DNA of 64,000 bases from Roseovarius sp. (GCF_030373445.1 NZ_JAUCYU010000008.1:124001-188000); one strand, 5' to 3'. Shown: positions 36,585-44,813, numbered from the stretch's first letter. The notes: a model not told the origin generated them from the sequence alone. A program made the numbers and translations.

Positions 36585-36605
36585 GTAGGGTGGGTGAAAC
36601 CCACC
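36585..36605. repeat. 21-base dispersed repeat, second exact copy
   Basis: GTAGGGTGGGTGAAACCC-ACC, identical to 20643-20663. It contains GGTGGGT... and ACCCACC arms able to fold into a hairpin. Confidence 0.7.
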
Positions 36606-36630
36606 TCTCACCCCGCGGGAAAATCACCCC

Positions 36631-37212
36631 CTACCCGACCAAATCCGCCGCCCGGTCCACATCCCGCAACGTGTCACAATACCCCACGCGGCACCCCGAA
36701 AGGCTCGCCACGCTGTCCTCCAGCGCCGCCCCCGTCGACCACCGCACGCCCCGGAACACCCCCGCCGGCGGCCGCGCCACGCGCTTCATCCCGACCAGCC
36801 AGAAGCCGCCGTCCTCCGCCGGTCCGAAGACCGCGTCATTCTGACCCAACATCCTGAAAGCCTTGGCCAAATGGGCCTTCCGCACCCCCGGGATATCCCC
36901 CCCGATGATGCAGACCGGCCCCGGCGGCATTCCCCTGAGCAGCCGCCCCATCCGGTGTCCCAGGTCCCCGCCGCCCTGCGCCACCCGCGGCAGGTGCCCG
37001 GGCCAGACCCGGCTGGCCATCCCGCCCCGGTCCGGCGTCACCGCCAGCACCAACCGCCAGCGCGGGTCTTCCACTCGCCGCAACAGCCTTGCCGTCTGGT
37101 GCCGAAACCACCACGCCGCCTCGACCATCCCGATCTCCCGGCCCAGCCGCGTCTTCACCCGCCCCGCCCGCGGCTCCTTCAGCATCACCACGACCTGCCG
37201 CCGCGCCCTCAC
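36631..37212 (-). CDS. DUF2064 glycosyltransferase-fold protein
   Basis: Protein of 193 residues of the TIGR04282/DUF2064 group, which has a nucleotide-diphospho-sugar transferase fold. The N-terminus MLKEPRAGRVKTRLGREIG is the group signature. The acidic CIIGGDIPGVRKAHL corresponds to the metal/nucleotide site, and DAVFGPAEDGGFWLVGMKR is a second conserved block. The GTG at 37212 overlaps the stop of the GNAT gene (GTGA), which fixes the start. The group has been linked to arsenosugar synthesis in some bacteria, but no arsenic genes are visible here. Confidence 0.8.
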   Translation of the reverse strand: MRARRQVVVMLKEPRAGRVKTRLGREIGMVEAAWWFRHQTARLLRRVEDPRWRLVLAVTPDRGGMASRVWPGHLPRVAQGGGDLGHRMGRLLRGMPPGPVCIIGGDIPGVRKAHLAKAFRMLGQNDAVFGPAEDGGFWLVGMKRVARPPAGVFRGVRWSTGAALEDSVASLSGCRVGYCDTLRDVDRAADLVG

Positions 37213-37634
37213 AGGCTGCGGCCCATCATCCGGTGCGGCTGCCCGCCGGCATCGGCGAATTCCGGGCCATACGCCGTAAACCCTAATTGCTCGTAAAGCC
37301 CGATCGCGTAGCTCTGCGCCCCCAGCTCCGCCCGGGTCACCCCCGGCACCCCGCGCAGCACCTCCAGGCAGGCCCCGACAAGCGCCAGCCCGATCCCCTG
37401 CCCGCGTTGCTCCGGCAAGACACAGACCCGCCCGATCTTCCCCGCTGCCCCGTCGAGCAATATCCGCCCGCACCCCACGGGCACCCCGTCCAGCACCGCC
37501 AGCACGTGACGCGCCTCACCGTCACGCCCATCCTGCTCCACGTCCTCCGGCACGGCCTGCTCCTCGATGAACACCGCCCGGCGCAAGGCGGCACAGGCGG
37601 CAATCTCCTCCGTCGGCCCGATCTCCAGGGTCAC
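37209..37634 (-). CDS. GNAT family N-acetyltransferase
   Basis: Acetyltransferase of 141 residues similar to the ElaA-like group. The N-terminal [20 protein letters not shown] is typical. The acetyl-CoA-binding loop is [20 protein letters not shown], and [20 protein letters not shown] completes motif B. The substrate is unknown. Its start overlaps the dapE stop as ATGA (37631-37634), and its stop overlaps the next gene as GTGA. The order dapE-GNAT-DUF2064 is therefore a tightly coupled operon. Confidence 0.88.
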   Translation of the reverse strand: MTLEIGPTEEIAACAALRRAVFIEEQAVPEDVEQDGRDGEARHVLAVLDGVPVGCGRILLDGAAGKIGRVCVLPEQRGQGIGLALVGACLEVLRGVPGVTRAELGAQSYAIGLYEQLGFTAYGPEFADAGGQPHRMMGRSL

Positions 37635-38779
37635 CCGAAATACTCCCGCAGGATCCGGCCATAGACCGCCTTCAACTGGTGGATCTGCTCCACCTCGACC
37701 CGCTCGTCCACCTGGTGCATGGTCTGGCCCACAAGGCCGAACTCCACCACCGGGCAGTGATCCTTGACGAAGCGCGCATCCGATGTTCCGCCCGTGGTCG
37801 ACAGCACCGGCACCACGCCGGTCTCGGCCTCCACGGCCTTCGCCACCATCTCCGACAACGCGCCCGGCGGGGTGATGAAGCTCTCGCCCGACACCTTCAC
37901 CACCATCTCGCCGGTCACACCGAACTCTTCGGTCACCCGGTCCAGCTCCCCCTGCATCCAGTCGATCAGCCCCCGGCTCTCATGCGCATCGTTGAACCGG
38001 ATATTCACCGTCGCCCTGCTCTGTGCCGGAATGACATTCGTCGCCGGGTTCCCGGTGTCGATCGTCACCACCGCCAGCGTCGAGGGATCGAAATGCTCGG
38101 TCCCCTCGTCCAGCGTCTCGCTCGCCAGCCTGTCCATCAGCCGCGCCATCGCCGGCAGCGGGTTCTTCGCCCGGTGCGGATAGGCGGAATGCCCCTGCAC
38201 CCCGGTGATCGTGAACCACGCCGAAAGCGACCCGCGCCGCCCGATCTTGATCATCTCGCCCATCCGGTCGGGGCAGGTCGGCTCGCCCACAAGGCAGACA
38301 TCCATCCGCTCCCCTTCCCCCGCCATCCAGTCGAGCAGCGCCGCCGTGCCATCCACCGCGTCGCCCTCCTCGTCGCCGGTGATCGCCAGGATCACGGCCC
38401 CCTCCGGCGGCGTCTGCGTCACGAAATCGATCGCGGCGGCGGCAAAGGCGGCCACGCCCGACTTCATGTCGGTCGCTCCCCGTCCCCACAGGAAACCGTC
38501 CTTCTCCTCCGCCCCGAAGGGCGCGACGGTCCACGCCGCCTCGTCCCCCACCGGCACCACGTCGGTGTGCCCGTTGAAACCGAAGCTCTTCGCCGCCCCT
38601 TTCTCACCCCAGCGGGCAAAAAGGTTCGCCACCCCGTTCCGGTCGGCCCGCGCACAGGCAAACCCCGCCTCGCTGAGCCTGGTCTCCAACAGCGCCAGCG
38701 CGCCGCCCTCCTCCGGCGTCACCGAGGGGCAACGGATAAGCTCGGCGGTCAGGGCGACAGGGTCGGTGGGCTGGGTCAT
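37631..38779 (-). CDS. dapE: succinyl-diaminopimelate desuccinylase
   Basis: Zinc hydrolase of 382 residues that releases succinate from N-succinyl-LL-diaminopimelate. Metal-site motifs are [29 protein letters not shown] and [16 protein letters not shown] (catalytic Glu pair). VSTTGG-type sequence ([15 protein letters not shown]) and [11 protein letters not shown] are the DapE-specific C-terminal blocks. AAAGGAG precedes the ATG at 38779. It heads the operon with GNAT and DUF2064 genes. The succinyl branch is complete at this level with dapD at 43813-44640. Confidence 0.95.
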   Translation of the reverse strand: MTQPTDPVALTAELIRCPSVTPEEGGALALLETRLSEAGFACARADRNGVANLFARWGEKGAAKSFGFNGHTDVVPVGDEAAWTVAPFGAEEKDGFLWGRGATDMKSGVAAFAAAAIDFVTQTPPEGAVILAITGDEEGDAVDGTAALLDWMAGEGERMDVCLVGEPTCPDRMGEMIKIGRRGSLSAWFTITGVQGHSAYPHRAKNPLPAMARLMDRLASETLDEGTEHFDPSTLAVVTIDTGNPATNVIPAQSRATVNIRFNDAHESRGLIDWMQGELDRVTEEFGVTGEMVVKVSGESFITPPGALSEMVAKAVEAETGVVPVLSTTGGTSDARFVKDHCPVVEFGLVGQTMHQVDERVEVEQIHQLKAVYGRILREYFG

Positions 38780-39059
38780 GCAGGCTCCTTTCGGCTGGGT
38801 CGGGCACCGGTCACAGGGTCTGGCCGGTTTCTTCAACCTCGCGAATAACGCTTAACAATCAAGCACAAATCTGCTAGGCAACCCTCAATAAACAACCCGA
38901 GGCAGGGCAAACCATACTGGCCGCAACAGGCCGGGGACCGAGCGGACAATCCGACACTGTCCCGATGGGCATGGGCGCAGCATTCGCGTCCGGCCACGGC
39001 CATGGTGCCTGCCTCGACCAAAAAGGGACGGGGCAAGCAGGCATGATCGAGAATGTCGA

Positions 39060-40178
39060 GTGTCCGATAACACCCGCGCCGGTCCGCGCATGACCTGGAT
39101 CGGCGTCACGGATCGCAATTCCGCGTGGTTCTCGCTCGAGGGCCCCGCCGGCGCGCCGGCCGCGGCCGAGAGCTTCCCGCCCGACAGCCTTCTGCCCCGC
39201 GGCACCCTGCTGGTCGAAACCCGCCTGTCCCCCGACAATCGGCCCCAGACCCTGCTGGCCTTCCGCCGCTCGCACCCGTGGTCCGGTACCTTCTCGCTCC
39301 AGGCCCTGCCCGGCGGCAGCGTCGTGCTGATCGAGGCGCAGGGCGACGACACCCGCACCGCCATCCTGCCCTGCCCCTACAATGACCGCACCGACGTGGT
39401 GCGCCTGACCTACAGCTGGGATGCCCCCGGCCGCACCGGCCGGCTGAGCATCGAACGCCCCTATCCCAACAGCACCCATTCCGTCGATCTGCCCAACTCG
39501 CGCCCCATGGTGCTCGACGACCTGCGCGAGATCTCCCTCCGCCGCGGCCAGACCGAGATGGACCGCGAGGTGACCTTCTACGCCGTCTCCGACCGGATCG
39601 AGCCGGTCGCCCCGATGCCGGGGCTCACCTCGCAGACCCCGATCCTGACCAGCATGGGCGAGACACCCGTCCACCGCATCCGGCGCGGCGACGTGGTGAT
39701 CACCGACCGGGGCGAACAGGTGCCGGTGCTCCAGGTCGTCCGCCGCACCGTCCCCGCCAAGGGCAGTTTCCACCCGATCCGCCTGCGTGCCGGCTATTTC
39801 GGCCTGACCCGCGATATCGCGGTCTCGCCCAACCAGAAGCTGGTGATGCGCGGCTCCGACGTGGAATACATGTTCGGGCGCGAAGCCGTGCTCGTCCCCG
39901 CCCGGCACCTCGTCAACAATGTCTCGGCCTTCTGGGCCAAGGGGCCCGCGATGGTGACCTACTACCAGGTCCTTCTGCCCGGCCACGAGGCGGTGATCGC
40001 CTCGGGCTGCGCCCTCTCCAGCCTGCTCATCGGCCGTATCCGCCGCAAGCCCGACGCGCTGGCGGCCAGTGTTCTCGCGGGGTTTGACCGGAACCGCCTG
40101 CCTGAACATGCCCAGCCCGCATGGCCGATCCTCAAACCGTTCGAGGCCGTGACCCTCGCCAGCAGCCGCGCGGCCTGA
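39060..40178 (+). CDS. Hint-domain (Hedgehog/intein fold) protein
   Basis: Protein of about 372 residues. Residues 195-330 look like a Hint_2 domain (SMGETPVHRIRRGDVVITDR, then HPIRLRAGYFGLTRDIAVSP and GREAVLVPARHLVN). The N-terminal part (1-190) is beta-rich (SAWFSLEGPAGAP; RTGRLSIERPYP) and unassigned. Expected catalytic Cys/Thr at the first Hint position is replaced by Thr in QTPILTSMG, so self-splicing is unlikely. The GTG at 39060 lacks a clear ribosome site; an ATG at 39090 is an alternative. Such proteins are common in Rhodobacteraceae and often exported; no export signal is obvious here. Confidence 0.75.
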   Translation: MSDNTRAGPRMTWIGVTDRNSAWFSLEGPAGAPAAAESFPPDSLLPRGTLLVETRLSPDNRPQTLLAFRRSHPWSGTFSLQALPGGSVVLIEAQGDDTRTAILPCPYNDRTDVVRLTYSWDAPGRTGRLSIERPYPNSTHSVDLPNSRPMVLDDLREISLRRGQTEMDREVTFYAVSDRIEPVAPMPGLTSQTPILTSMGETPVHRIRRGDVVITDRGEQVPVLQVVRRTVPAKGSFHPIRLRAGYFGLTRDIAVSPNQKLVMRGSDVEYMFGREAVLVPARHLVNNVSAFWAKGPAMVTYYQVLLPGHEAVIASGCALSSLLIGRIRRKPDALAASVLAGFDRNRLPEHAQPAWPILKPFEAVTLASSRAA

Positions 40179-40184
40179 CCCCCC

Positions 40185-40210
40185 GGAACCAAATTCCGTC
40201 CGCTTGCGTT
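40185..40210 (+). promoter_or_regulatory. candidate EcfG-type general-stress promoter of the Crp/Fnr gene
   Basis: GGAAC (40185-40189), 17 bases, CGTT (40207-40210). The expected transcript start falls within a few bases of the ATG at 40219, which has no Shine-Dalgarno, so a leaderless mRNA is plausible. Confidence 0.55.
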
Positions 40211-40218
40211 CAAACCGC

Positions 40219-40917
40219 ATGGTGCAGGAAACACAGAACAGGGTATTGAAGGCATTACCGCCTGCCACGCGCAAGGAGGTGATGGAACAGTGCGAGCTTG
40301 TCGAATTCGACGCCCGCACCGTGCTTCACCAGGTCGGGGAAAAGACCAACGCGGTCTACTTTCCCGAATCCGCCGTCATCTCGGTGCTGGCCACCTATGG
40401 CGACGGCTCGACCATCGAGATGGCCAATATCGGGCGCGAGGCCTGTACCGGTATCAACCTGACGCTCGGCCGCGAGACCCAGCTGACCGTCAATGAAATC
40501 CAGGTCGGCGGTACGGCCCTGAAACTTCCCGCTGCGCGCTTCGTCAGCCTGCTGGAAGAAGAATACTTCCGCCACGTGCTGTTTTCCACCGTGCAGGCGG
40601 TGCTGTTCCAGGTCATGGTATCCGGCGCCTGCAACGGGGCCCATGACGCGCGACAGCGCCTGTCCCGCTGGCTGCTGACCATGCATGACCGCGCCGACGG
40701 CCAGCACATGAACCTGACCCACGAATTCCTTTCGCACATGCTGGGCGTGCGCCGGGCGACCGTGTCAAAGGTCGCGGCGGAGTTGCGAGAGGAGGGGCTC
40801 ATTACCTATTCCCACGGCCGGATGGCCGTCACCGATCACAAGGGGCTGCGCAAGGCCAGCTGCGAGTGCTACGACCGCGTGCGCAGCGCCTACGACACGC
40901 TTCTACCGAACGCATGA
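40219..40917 (+). CDS. Crp/Fnr family transcriptional regulator
   Basis: Regulator of 232 residues. The N-terminal cyclic-nucleotide-binding-like barrel contains VGEKTNAVYFPESAVISVLA and STIEMANIGREACTGINL. The C-terminal winged helix reads LTHEFLSHMLGVRRATVSKV with AAELREEGLITYSHGRMAV. No FNR-type cysteine cluster is present. The barrel resembles the CRP-like group with the PESAVISV segment that seldom binds cAMP. A GGAAC-N17-CGTT promoter candidate directly precedes it. Downstream lies the LOV kinase gene on the same strand, after 129 bases containing a palindrome. Confidence 0.88.
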   Translation: MVQETQNRVLKALPPATRKEVMEQCELVEFDARTVLHQVGEKTNAVYFPESAVISVLATYGDGSTIEMANIGREACTGINLTLGRETQLTVNEIQVGGTALKLPAARFVSLLEEEYFRHVLFSTVQAVLFQVMVSGACNGAHDARQRLSRWLLTMHDRADGQHMNLTHEFLSHMLGVRRATVSKVAAELREEGLITYSHGRMAVTDHKGLRKASCECYDRVRSAYDTLLPNA

Positions 40918-40943
40918 GGCCGGGGGCTTGGATTTTCGAATTA

Positions 40944-40957
40944 GTACGATATCGTAC
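40944..40957. promoter_or_regulatory. perfect 14-base palindrome upstream of the LOV kinase gene
   Basis: GTACGAT-ATCGTAC stands in an AT-rich stretch between the Crp/Fnr gene and the LOV kinase gene, about 90 bases before the latter's start. It could be an operator; its binding protein is unknown. Confidence 0.45.
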
Positions 40958-41046
40958 AGATCAAATCATTAGGACACGTTAACATTAATCGGTCGGCGTC
41001 ACTGGAACACGTCCACCCGTCCGGCCGATCTCAGGGGATTTTGCGG

Positions 41047-42135
41047 ATGGATCAGGAAAGGCTCGGCGACGACGATCAATTGATTACGACCGCAATTCGC
41101 CGTTCTCCGCTGGCGATGGTGCTGACCGATCCCCGCCTGCCCGACAATCCGATCACCTATGTCAACAAGGCGTTCGAGGCGCTCACCCTCTACAGCCGCG
41201 ACTACGCGGTCGGCCGGAACTGCCGCTTCCTGCAGGGCCCCGAAACCGAGCCCGAGGCCATCGACCGCATCCGCGAGGGGCTGCGCGCGGAGGAAGAATT
41301 CGAGATCACCCTCACCAATCACCGCGCCGACGGCACCACCTTCCGCAACCAGCTTCTCCTCGCCCCCATCCACGACCCCCAGGGCCAGCTCAACGGGTAT
41401 TTCGGCCTTCAGCGCAGCGTGCCCGTGCCCGACACGGACGATCAGCAGGCCACCGAGGACACGTCGCTCCAGCTGCTCCGCGAATTGCAGCACCGGGTGA
41501 AGAACCACCTGTCCATGATCGTCAGCATGATCCGCATCCAGGCCCGGCGCGAGGTCACCGCCGAGTCGCTCAAGTCCATCAGCCGGCGGATCGAGGCGCT
41601 TTCGGTCCTCTACGACGAGCTACTCAATACCAACGATACCGGCGACCCCGACAGGAACCTCGCCGCCGGGGCCTATCTCAGCCGCATCGCCTCGGTCGTG
41701 GCCAGTCTCGAGCCTCGCAGCGCGATCCGCCTCAACGTCGAGTGCGACGACATCTCGCTTCCGGTCGATCACGCCGCCCGGCTTGGCCTCTTGCTGTCGG
41801 AATTCGTGACCAACGCCTTCGAACACGCCTTCGAGGGCCGCGAGTCCGGCGCCGTCGATGTCCGCTTCACGCGGCTCGACGACGGCACCGTCCGCCTCAC
41901 CGTCCAGGATGACGGCAACGGTATGCCCGACGGCTACAACTGGCCTTTCGGCGCCGCCAGCATCAGGGAACAGCGTGACCGCGCCGAACACAGCGGCGGC
42001 CGGCTCGACACCACGGGCCACGACCGCGTGCCGGGCGTCGGCGGCAGCATCGTCACCGCGCTCACCGACTCCCTCGGCGCCACGCTCAAGGTCGACGGAT
42101 CGGGGCCGGGCACGAGGGTCATCGTCGACCTCTGA
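41047..42135 (+). CDS. LOV-domain blue-light sensor histidine kinase (HisKA_2 family)
   Basis: Sensor kinase of 362 residues without membrane segments. Residues 15-125 are a LOV domain with the photoactive cysteine C59 in GRNCRFLQG and the flavin-contact glutamine Q122 in GYFGLQ. The kinase core is of the HisKA_2 type: H149 in LLRELQHRVKNHLSMIVSMI, the N-box LLLSEFVTNAFEHAFEG and the G-box DDGNGMPDG. Blue light would form a flavin-Cys adduct and change kinase activity. Such kinases often feed the alphaproteobacterial general stress response (PhyR-NepR-EcfG), but no response regulator lies next to it. Confidence 0.92.
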   Translation: MDQERLGDDDQLITTAIRRSPLAMVLTDPRLPDNPITYVNKAFEALTLYSRDYAVGRNCRFLQGPETEPEAIDRIREGLRAEEEFEITLTNHRADGTTFRNQLLLAPIHDPQGQLNGYFGLQRSVPVPDTDDQQATEDTSLQLLRELQHRVKNHLSMIVSMIRIQARREVTAESLKSISRRIEALSVLYDELLNTNDTGDPDRNLAAGAYLSRIASVVASLEPRSAIRLNVECDDISLPVDHAARLGLLLSEFVTNAFEHAFEGRESGAVDVRFTRLDDGTVRLTVQDDGNGMPDGYNWPFGAASIREQRDRAEHSGGRLDTTGHDRVPGVGGSIVTALTDSLGATLKVDGSGPGTRVIVDL

Positions 42136-42139
42136 AAAC

Positions 42140-42475
42140 CTAGTCGTAGAACGGCGTCATCTGCGCCACGATCACCGCGTTCTCGTCCAGTGCCCGCTGC
42201 ATCAGCGCGCGCTCCTCGTCGCTGATCTCGTGCCCCTCGGCCTTCCGCTCCTCCAGCGTGCCATACCCCGACACGTCCAGCGGCGCGGTATCCGCCTGCT
42301 TCAGGATCGCCACCGTCTCGCGCACGGCCTCGGCCTCGTCCACGCCGCTGGCGTAAACCACCAGCGCCGCGCCGGTGGCCTTGTCCGGCAGCCCGTCCCC
42401 AGCCTTCCGGCCGATCTCGACCAGTAGGGTGAACACCTGTTGCTGGCGCGGCGGCTTCTTGCTGTTTCCGGACAT
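42140..42475 (-). CDS. conserved-type hypothetical protein, 111 residues
   Basis: Unrecognised cytoplasmic protein. The ATG at 42475 has AAAGGA upstream. It begins with a basic, Gln-rich stretch (KKPPRQQQVFTLLVEIGRKA). An Ala/Val-rich segment follows (GAALVVYASGVDEAEAVRET), then an acidic helical tail (LEERKAEGHEISDEERALMQ). There is no signal peptide or membrane segment. It is convergent with the LOV kinase gene, whose stop lies four bases away, and divergent from the rhodanese gene. The codon pattern is like that of its neighbours, so I regard it as real. Confidence 0.6.
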   Translation of the reverse strand: MSGNSKKPPRQQQVFTLLVEIGRKAGDGLPDKATGAALVVYASGVDEAEAVRETVAILKQADTAPLDVSGYGTLEERKAEGHEISDEERALMQRALDENAVIVAQMTPFYD

Positions 42476-42594
42476 GCGCTGATCCTTTCCCGTTCGGCCC
42501 TGCCCTGCGCCACACGACACGCCAAGTCAATCCCGCCGCTTGCAATCCCGACCAGAGACCATACCCTCTGCGGAACGGCACAGGAGGCAACCGA

Positions 42595-42990
42595 ATGAAA
42601 CGCATCAAGGACATGGTCGCCGAGGCAAACGCCATGGTCGACCACGCCCCCGCCACCGATTACCTCGACCGGCACGACGCCGAGGGGGTCACCTTCGTCG
42701 ACCTCCGCGACCCGCGCGAGTTGGAGCGCGAGGGCATGATCCCCGGCGCCTTCCACTGCCCGCGCGGCATGCTCGAATTCTGGATCGACCCCGACTCGCC
42801 CTACGCCAAGGACCAGTTCCAGACCGGCAACCGCTTCGTCTTCTACTGCGCGTCGGGCTGGCGCTCCGCCCTCTCCGCCCGCACCGCCCAGGAGATGGGG
42901 CTGGAGAACGTCAGCCATATCGACGACGGCTTCTCCGGCTGGAAGAAGGCCGGCGGCCCGGTCGGCGAGAAGCCGGTCAAACCCAAGTAA
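42595..42990 (+). CDS. rhodanese-like domain protein
   Basis: Single rhodanese domain of 131 residues with the active-site cysteine C85 in FVFYCASGWRSALSA. VTFVDLRDPRELEREGMIPG (31-51) and HIDDGFSGWKKAGGPV at the C-terminus are the other family blocks. The domain transfers sulfane sulfur or binds thiols; the partner is unknown. GGAGGCAACCGA precedes the ATG. It is followed by a pair of AT-rich palindromes that may end the transcript. Confidence 0.9.
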   Translation: MKRIKDMVAEANAMVDHAPATDYLDRHDAEGVTFVDLRDPRELEREGMIPGAFHCPRGMLEFWIDPDSPYAKDQFQTGNRFVFYCASGWRSALSARTAQEMGLENVSHIDDGFSGWKKAGGPVGEKPVKPK

Positions 42991-43033
42991 CCGTTTTCTT
43001 TAAAAGAAAACGGACAAGATCTTTTAAAGATCT
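42991..43033. repeat. pair of AT-rich palindromes between rhodanese and SDR genes
   Basis: CCGTTTTCTT-TAA-AAGAAAACGG (42991-43013, ten-pair stem) is followed by AGATCTTT-T-AAAGATCT (43017-43033, eight-pair stem). The AT content contrasts sharply with the surroundings. The first may end rhodanese transcription. A similar two-part layout occurs at 57644-57693. Confidence 0.7.
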
Positions 43034-43101
43034 CGCCCCCCTTGCCATCACGGCAAGAAACCACACCTCCCGACCCAATACAGACCACACGGGAGCCCCC
43101 C

Positions 43102-43773
43102 ATGCCCAAGACCCTCTTCATCACCGGCGCCTCCACCGGCATCGGCGCCGCCACCGCCCGCGCCGCCGTCGCGGCAGGCTGGAACGTGGGCCTGATGGCC
43201 CGCTCCGCCGACAAGCTGGACACCCTCACCGCTGAACTCGGCGACGCCGCGCTCCCCCTCTCCGGCGACGCCACCGACCTCGCGGCACAGCAAGACGCCG
43301 TGCGCCGCACCGTCGACCGCTTCGGCGCCCTCGACGCGGCCTTCGCCAATGCCGGCACCGGGCTCGACAAACCGGGCACCGAGGGCGGCGACCCCGAGGA
43401 ATGGCGCAAACTGGTCGATCTCAACGTGATGGGCGTGCTCTACACCGCCCGCGCCGCCCTGCCGGAACTGCGCAAGACGCGCGGCCACCTCCTCCTCACC
43501 GGCTCCGCCGCCGGCCGCAATCACATCAAGGGCTCGATCTACTCGGCCAGCAAGTGGTTCGTGCACGGCTATGCCGGCAACATGTCCGAGGAAATGCGAG
43601 ACTGGGGCGGCCGCTGCACCCTGATCTCGCCCGGCATGGTCGACACGCCCTTCTTCGACGAGGCCAAGCCCGACAAGCTCAAGCCCGAGGATATCGCCGG
43701 GGCCGTCATCTTCGCCCTGTCGCAAGACCCCCGCGCCGAAGTGCGCGAGGTCCATGTCATGCCCACTGCCTGA
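43102..43773 (+). CDS. SDR family oxidoreductase
   Basis: Short-chain dehydrogenase of 223 residues. The cofactor motif TGASTGIGAATARA (8-21), the NAG motif of AFANAGTGLD, the catalytic Ser in LLLTGSAAGRNH and the YxxxK of SIYSASKWFVHGYA are all present. SPGMVDTPFFDEAKP is typical for this subgroup. GGGAG precedes the ATG at 43102. The substrate is unknown. The gene is preceded by the palindrome pair and convergent with dapD, with a strong hairpin between them. Confidence 0.9.
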   Translation: MPKTLFITGASTGIGAATARAAVAAGWNVGLMARSADKLDTLTAELGDAALPLSGDATDLAAQQDAVRRTVDRFGALDAAFANAGTGLDKPGTEGGDPEEWRKLVDLNVMGVLYTARAALPELRKTRGHLLLTGSAAGRNHIKGSIYSASKWFVHGYAGNMSEEMRDWGGRCTLISPGMVDTPFFDEAKPDKLKPEDIAGAVIFALSQDPRAEVREVHVMPTA

Positions 43774-43782
43774 CGCGGGCAG

Positions 43783-43805
43783 GCGCGCCCCGCAACGGGG
43801 CGCGC
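43783..43805. terminator. hairpin between the SDR gene and dapD
   Basis: GCGCGCCCCG-CAA-CGGGGCGCGC, a perfect ten-pair stem, between two convergent stop codons. No long T run follows on either strand. Confidence 0.6.
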
Positions 43806-43812
43806 ATCAATC

Positions 43813-44640
43813 TCAATCCCGCAGCAGCTCGTTGATCCCGGTCTTCGAGCGCGTCTGCTCGTCCACCCGCTTCACGATCACCGCGCAATAGAGGTTGAGG
43901 TTGTTCTTCGTCGGCATCGAGCCCGACACCACCACCGAGTAGGGCGGCACCTCGCCCATGAAGACCTCGCCGGTCTCCCGGTCGACGATCTTGGTGGACT
44001 TGCCGATATAGACGCCCATGCCGAGCACCGAACCCTCGCGCACGATACAGCCCTCCACGACCTCCGACCGTGCCCCGATAAAGCAGTTGTCCTCGATGAT
44101 CGTCGGGCCGGCCTGCATCGGCTCCAGCACGCCGCCGATCCCCACGCCCCCCGACAGGTGCACGCCCTTGCCGATCTGCGCACAGGAGCCCACGGTCGCC
44201 CAGGTATCCACCATCGTCCCCTCGTCCACGTAGGCGCCGAGGTTCACGAAGGACGGCATCAGCACCACGCCCGGCGCGATATAGGCCGACTTGCGCACGA
44301 TGCAGTTCGGCACGGCCCGGAACCCGGCCGCCTTCCACTGGTTATCGCCCCAGCCCTTGAACTTGCTGTCGACCTTGTCCCACCAGCCGCCGCCTTGCGG
44401 GCCGTTGTCATGCTGCTCCATGTCCTTGATGCGGAAGCCCAGCAGCACGGCCTTCTTGGCCCACTGGTTGACGTGCCACTCGCCATCTTCCTGCCGTTCG
44501 GCCACGCGCAGCTTGCCGCTGTCCAGCGCCTCGAGCGTGTCCTCGATCGCCTCGCGCGTCTCGCCGCCGGTCGAGGGCGTGATGCTGTCGCGTGCATCCC
44601 ACGCGGCTTCGATGGCTTGTTCAAGTTGGGCGTTCGACAT
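43813..44640 (-). CDS. dapD: 2,3,4,5-tetrahydropyridine-2,6-dicarboxylate N-succinyltransferase
   Basis: Transfers succinate from succinyl-CoA in the diaminopimelate pathway. The protein has 275 residues, as usual for DapD. The N-terminal helical part ([20 protein letters not shown]) is followed by a left-handed beta-helix of hexapeptide repeats ([52 protein letters not shown]). The lysine-rich [19 protein letters not shown] ends the protein. GGAGACGCCCG precedes the ATG at 44640. Its product goes on, after transamination, to DapE (37631-38779). Confidence 0.95.
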   Translation of the reverse strand: MSNAQLEQAIEAAWDARDSITPSTGGETREAIEDTLEALDSGKLRVAERQEDGEWHVNQWAKKAVLLGFRIKDMEQHDNGPQGGGWWDKVDSKFKGWGDNQWKAAGFRAVPNCIVRKSAYIAPGVVLMPSFVNLGAYVDEGTMVDTWATVGSCAQIGKGVHLSGGVGIGGVLEPMQAGPTIIEDNCFIGARSEVVEGCIVREGSVLGMGVYIGKSTKIVDRETGEVFMGEVPPYSVVVSGSMPTKNNLNLYCAVIVKRVDEQTRSKTGINELLRD

Positions 44641-44755
44641 CGGGCGTCTCCGTGACAGGTCTGGTTCTTGCTGCCATGCCCTATACGGGCCGGCGGGGCA
44701 GATCGCAATGCGACGCCGCACCGGCCGTTCGCGGCACGTCTCACCTGTCCGCACG

Positions 44756-44791
44756 AAAAAACCGGCGGGCGCCGCCTGGCACCCGCCGGTT
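44756..44791 (-). terminator. intrinsic terminator of the SH3/DUF1236 gene
   Basis: On the minus strand AACCGGCGGGTGCC and GGCGCCCGCCGGTT form a 14-position stem with one mismatch, followed by TTTTTC. It lies 23 bases after the stop codon at 44814. Confidence 0.8.
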
Positions 44792-44813
44792 CACAGTCCG
44801 CGCGTCCGCGACG

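Larger units (their letters stand above)
36052..36630. other. 579-base intergenic region without a gene, filled with hairpin repeats
   Basis: No convincing gene is present: the open frames are unstructured Pro/Arg/Ala-rich translations of C-rich DNA. The region holds three copies of a GTCCCGGC...GCCGGGAC hairpin and a GCCCCGGG-TCAGG-CCCGGGGC-type hairpin near 36215. It also holds three 11-base tandem repeats and one copy of a 21-base dispersed repeat. It separates the divergently oriented MFS promoter region from the end of the DUF2064 gene. Confidence 0.7.

Noticed and set aside
36052-36630. Open frames of up to about 130 codons in the repeat-filled gap.
   Set aside because: The products are Pro/Arg/Gly-rich translations of hairpin repeats, differ in every frame and have no good ribosome sites.
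41004-41029. GGAAC-N17-CGAT as an EcfG-type promoter of the LOV kinase gene.
   Set aside because: The -10 part differs from CGTT at a key base, so it is kept only as a weak note.
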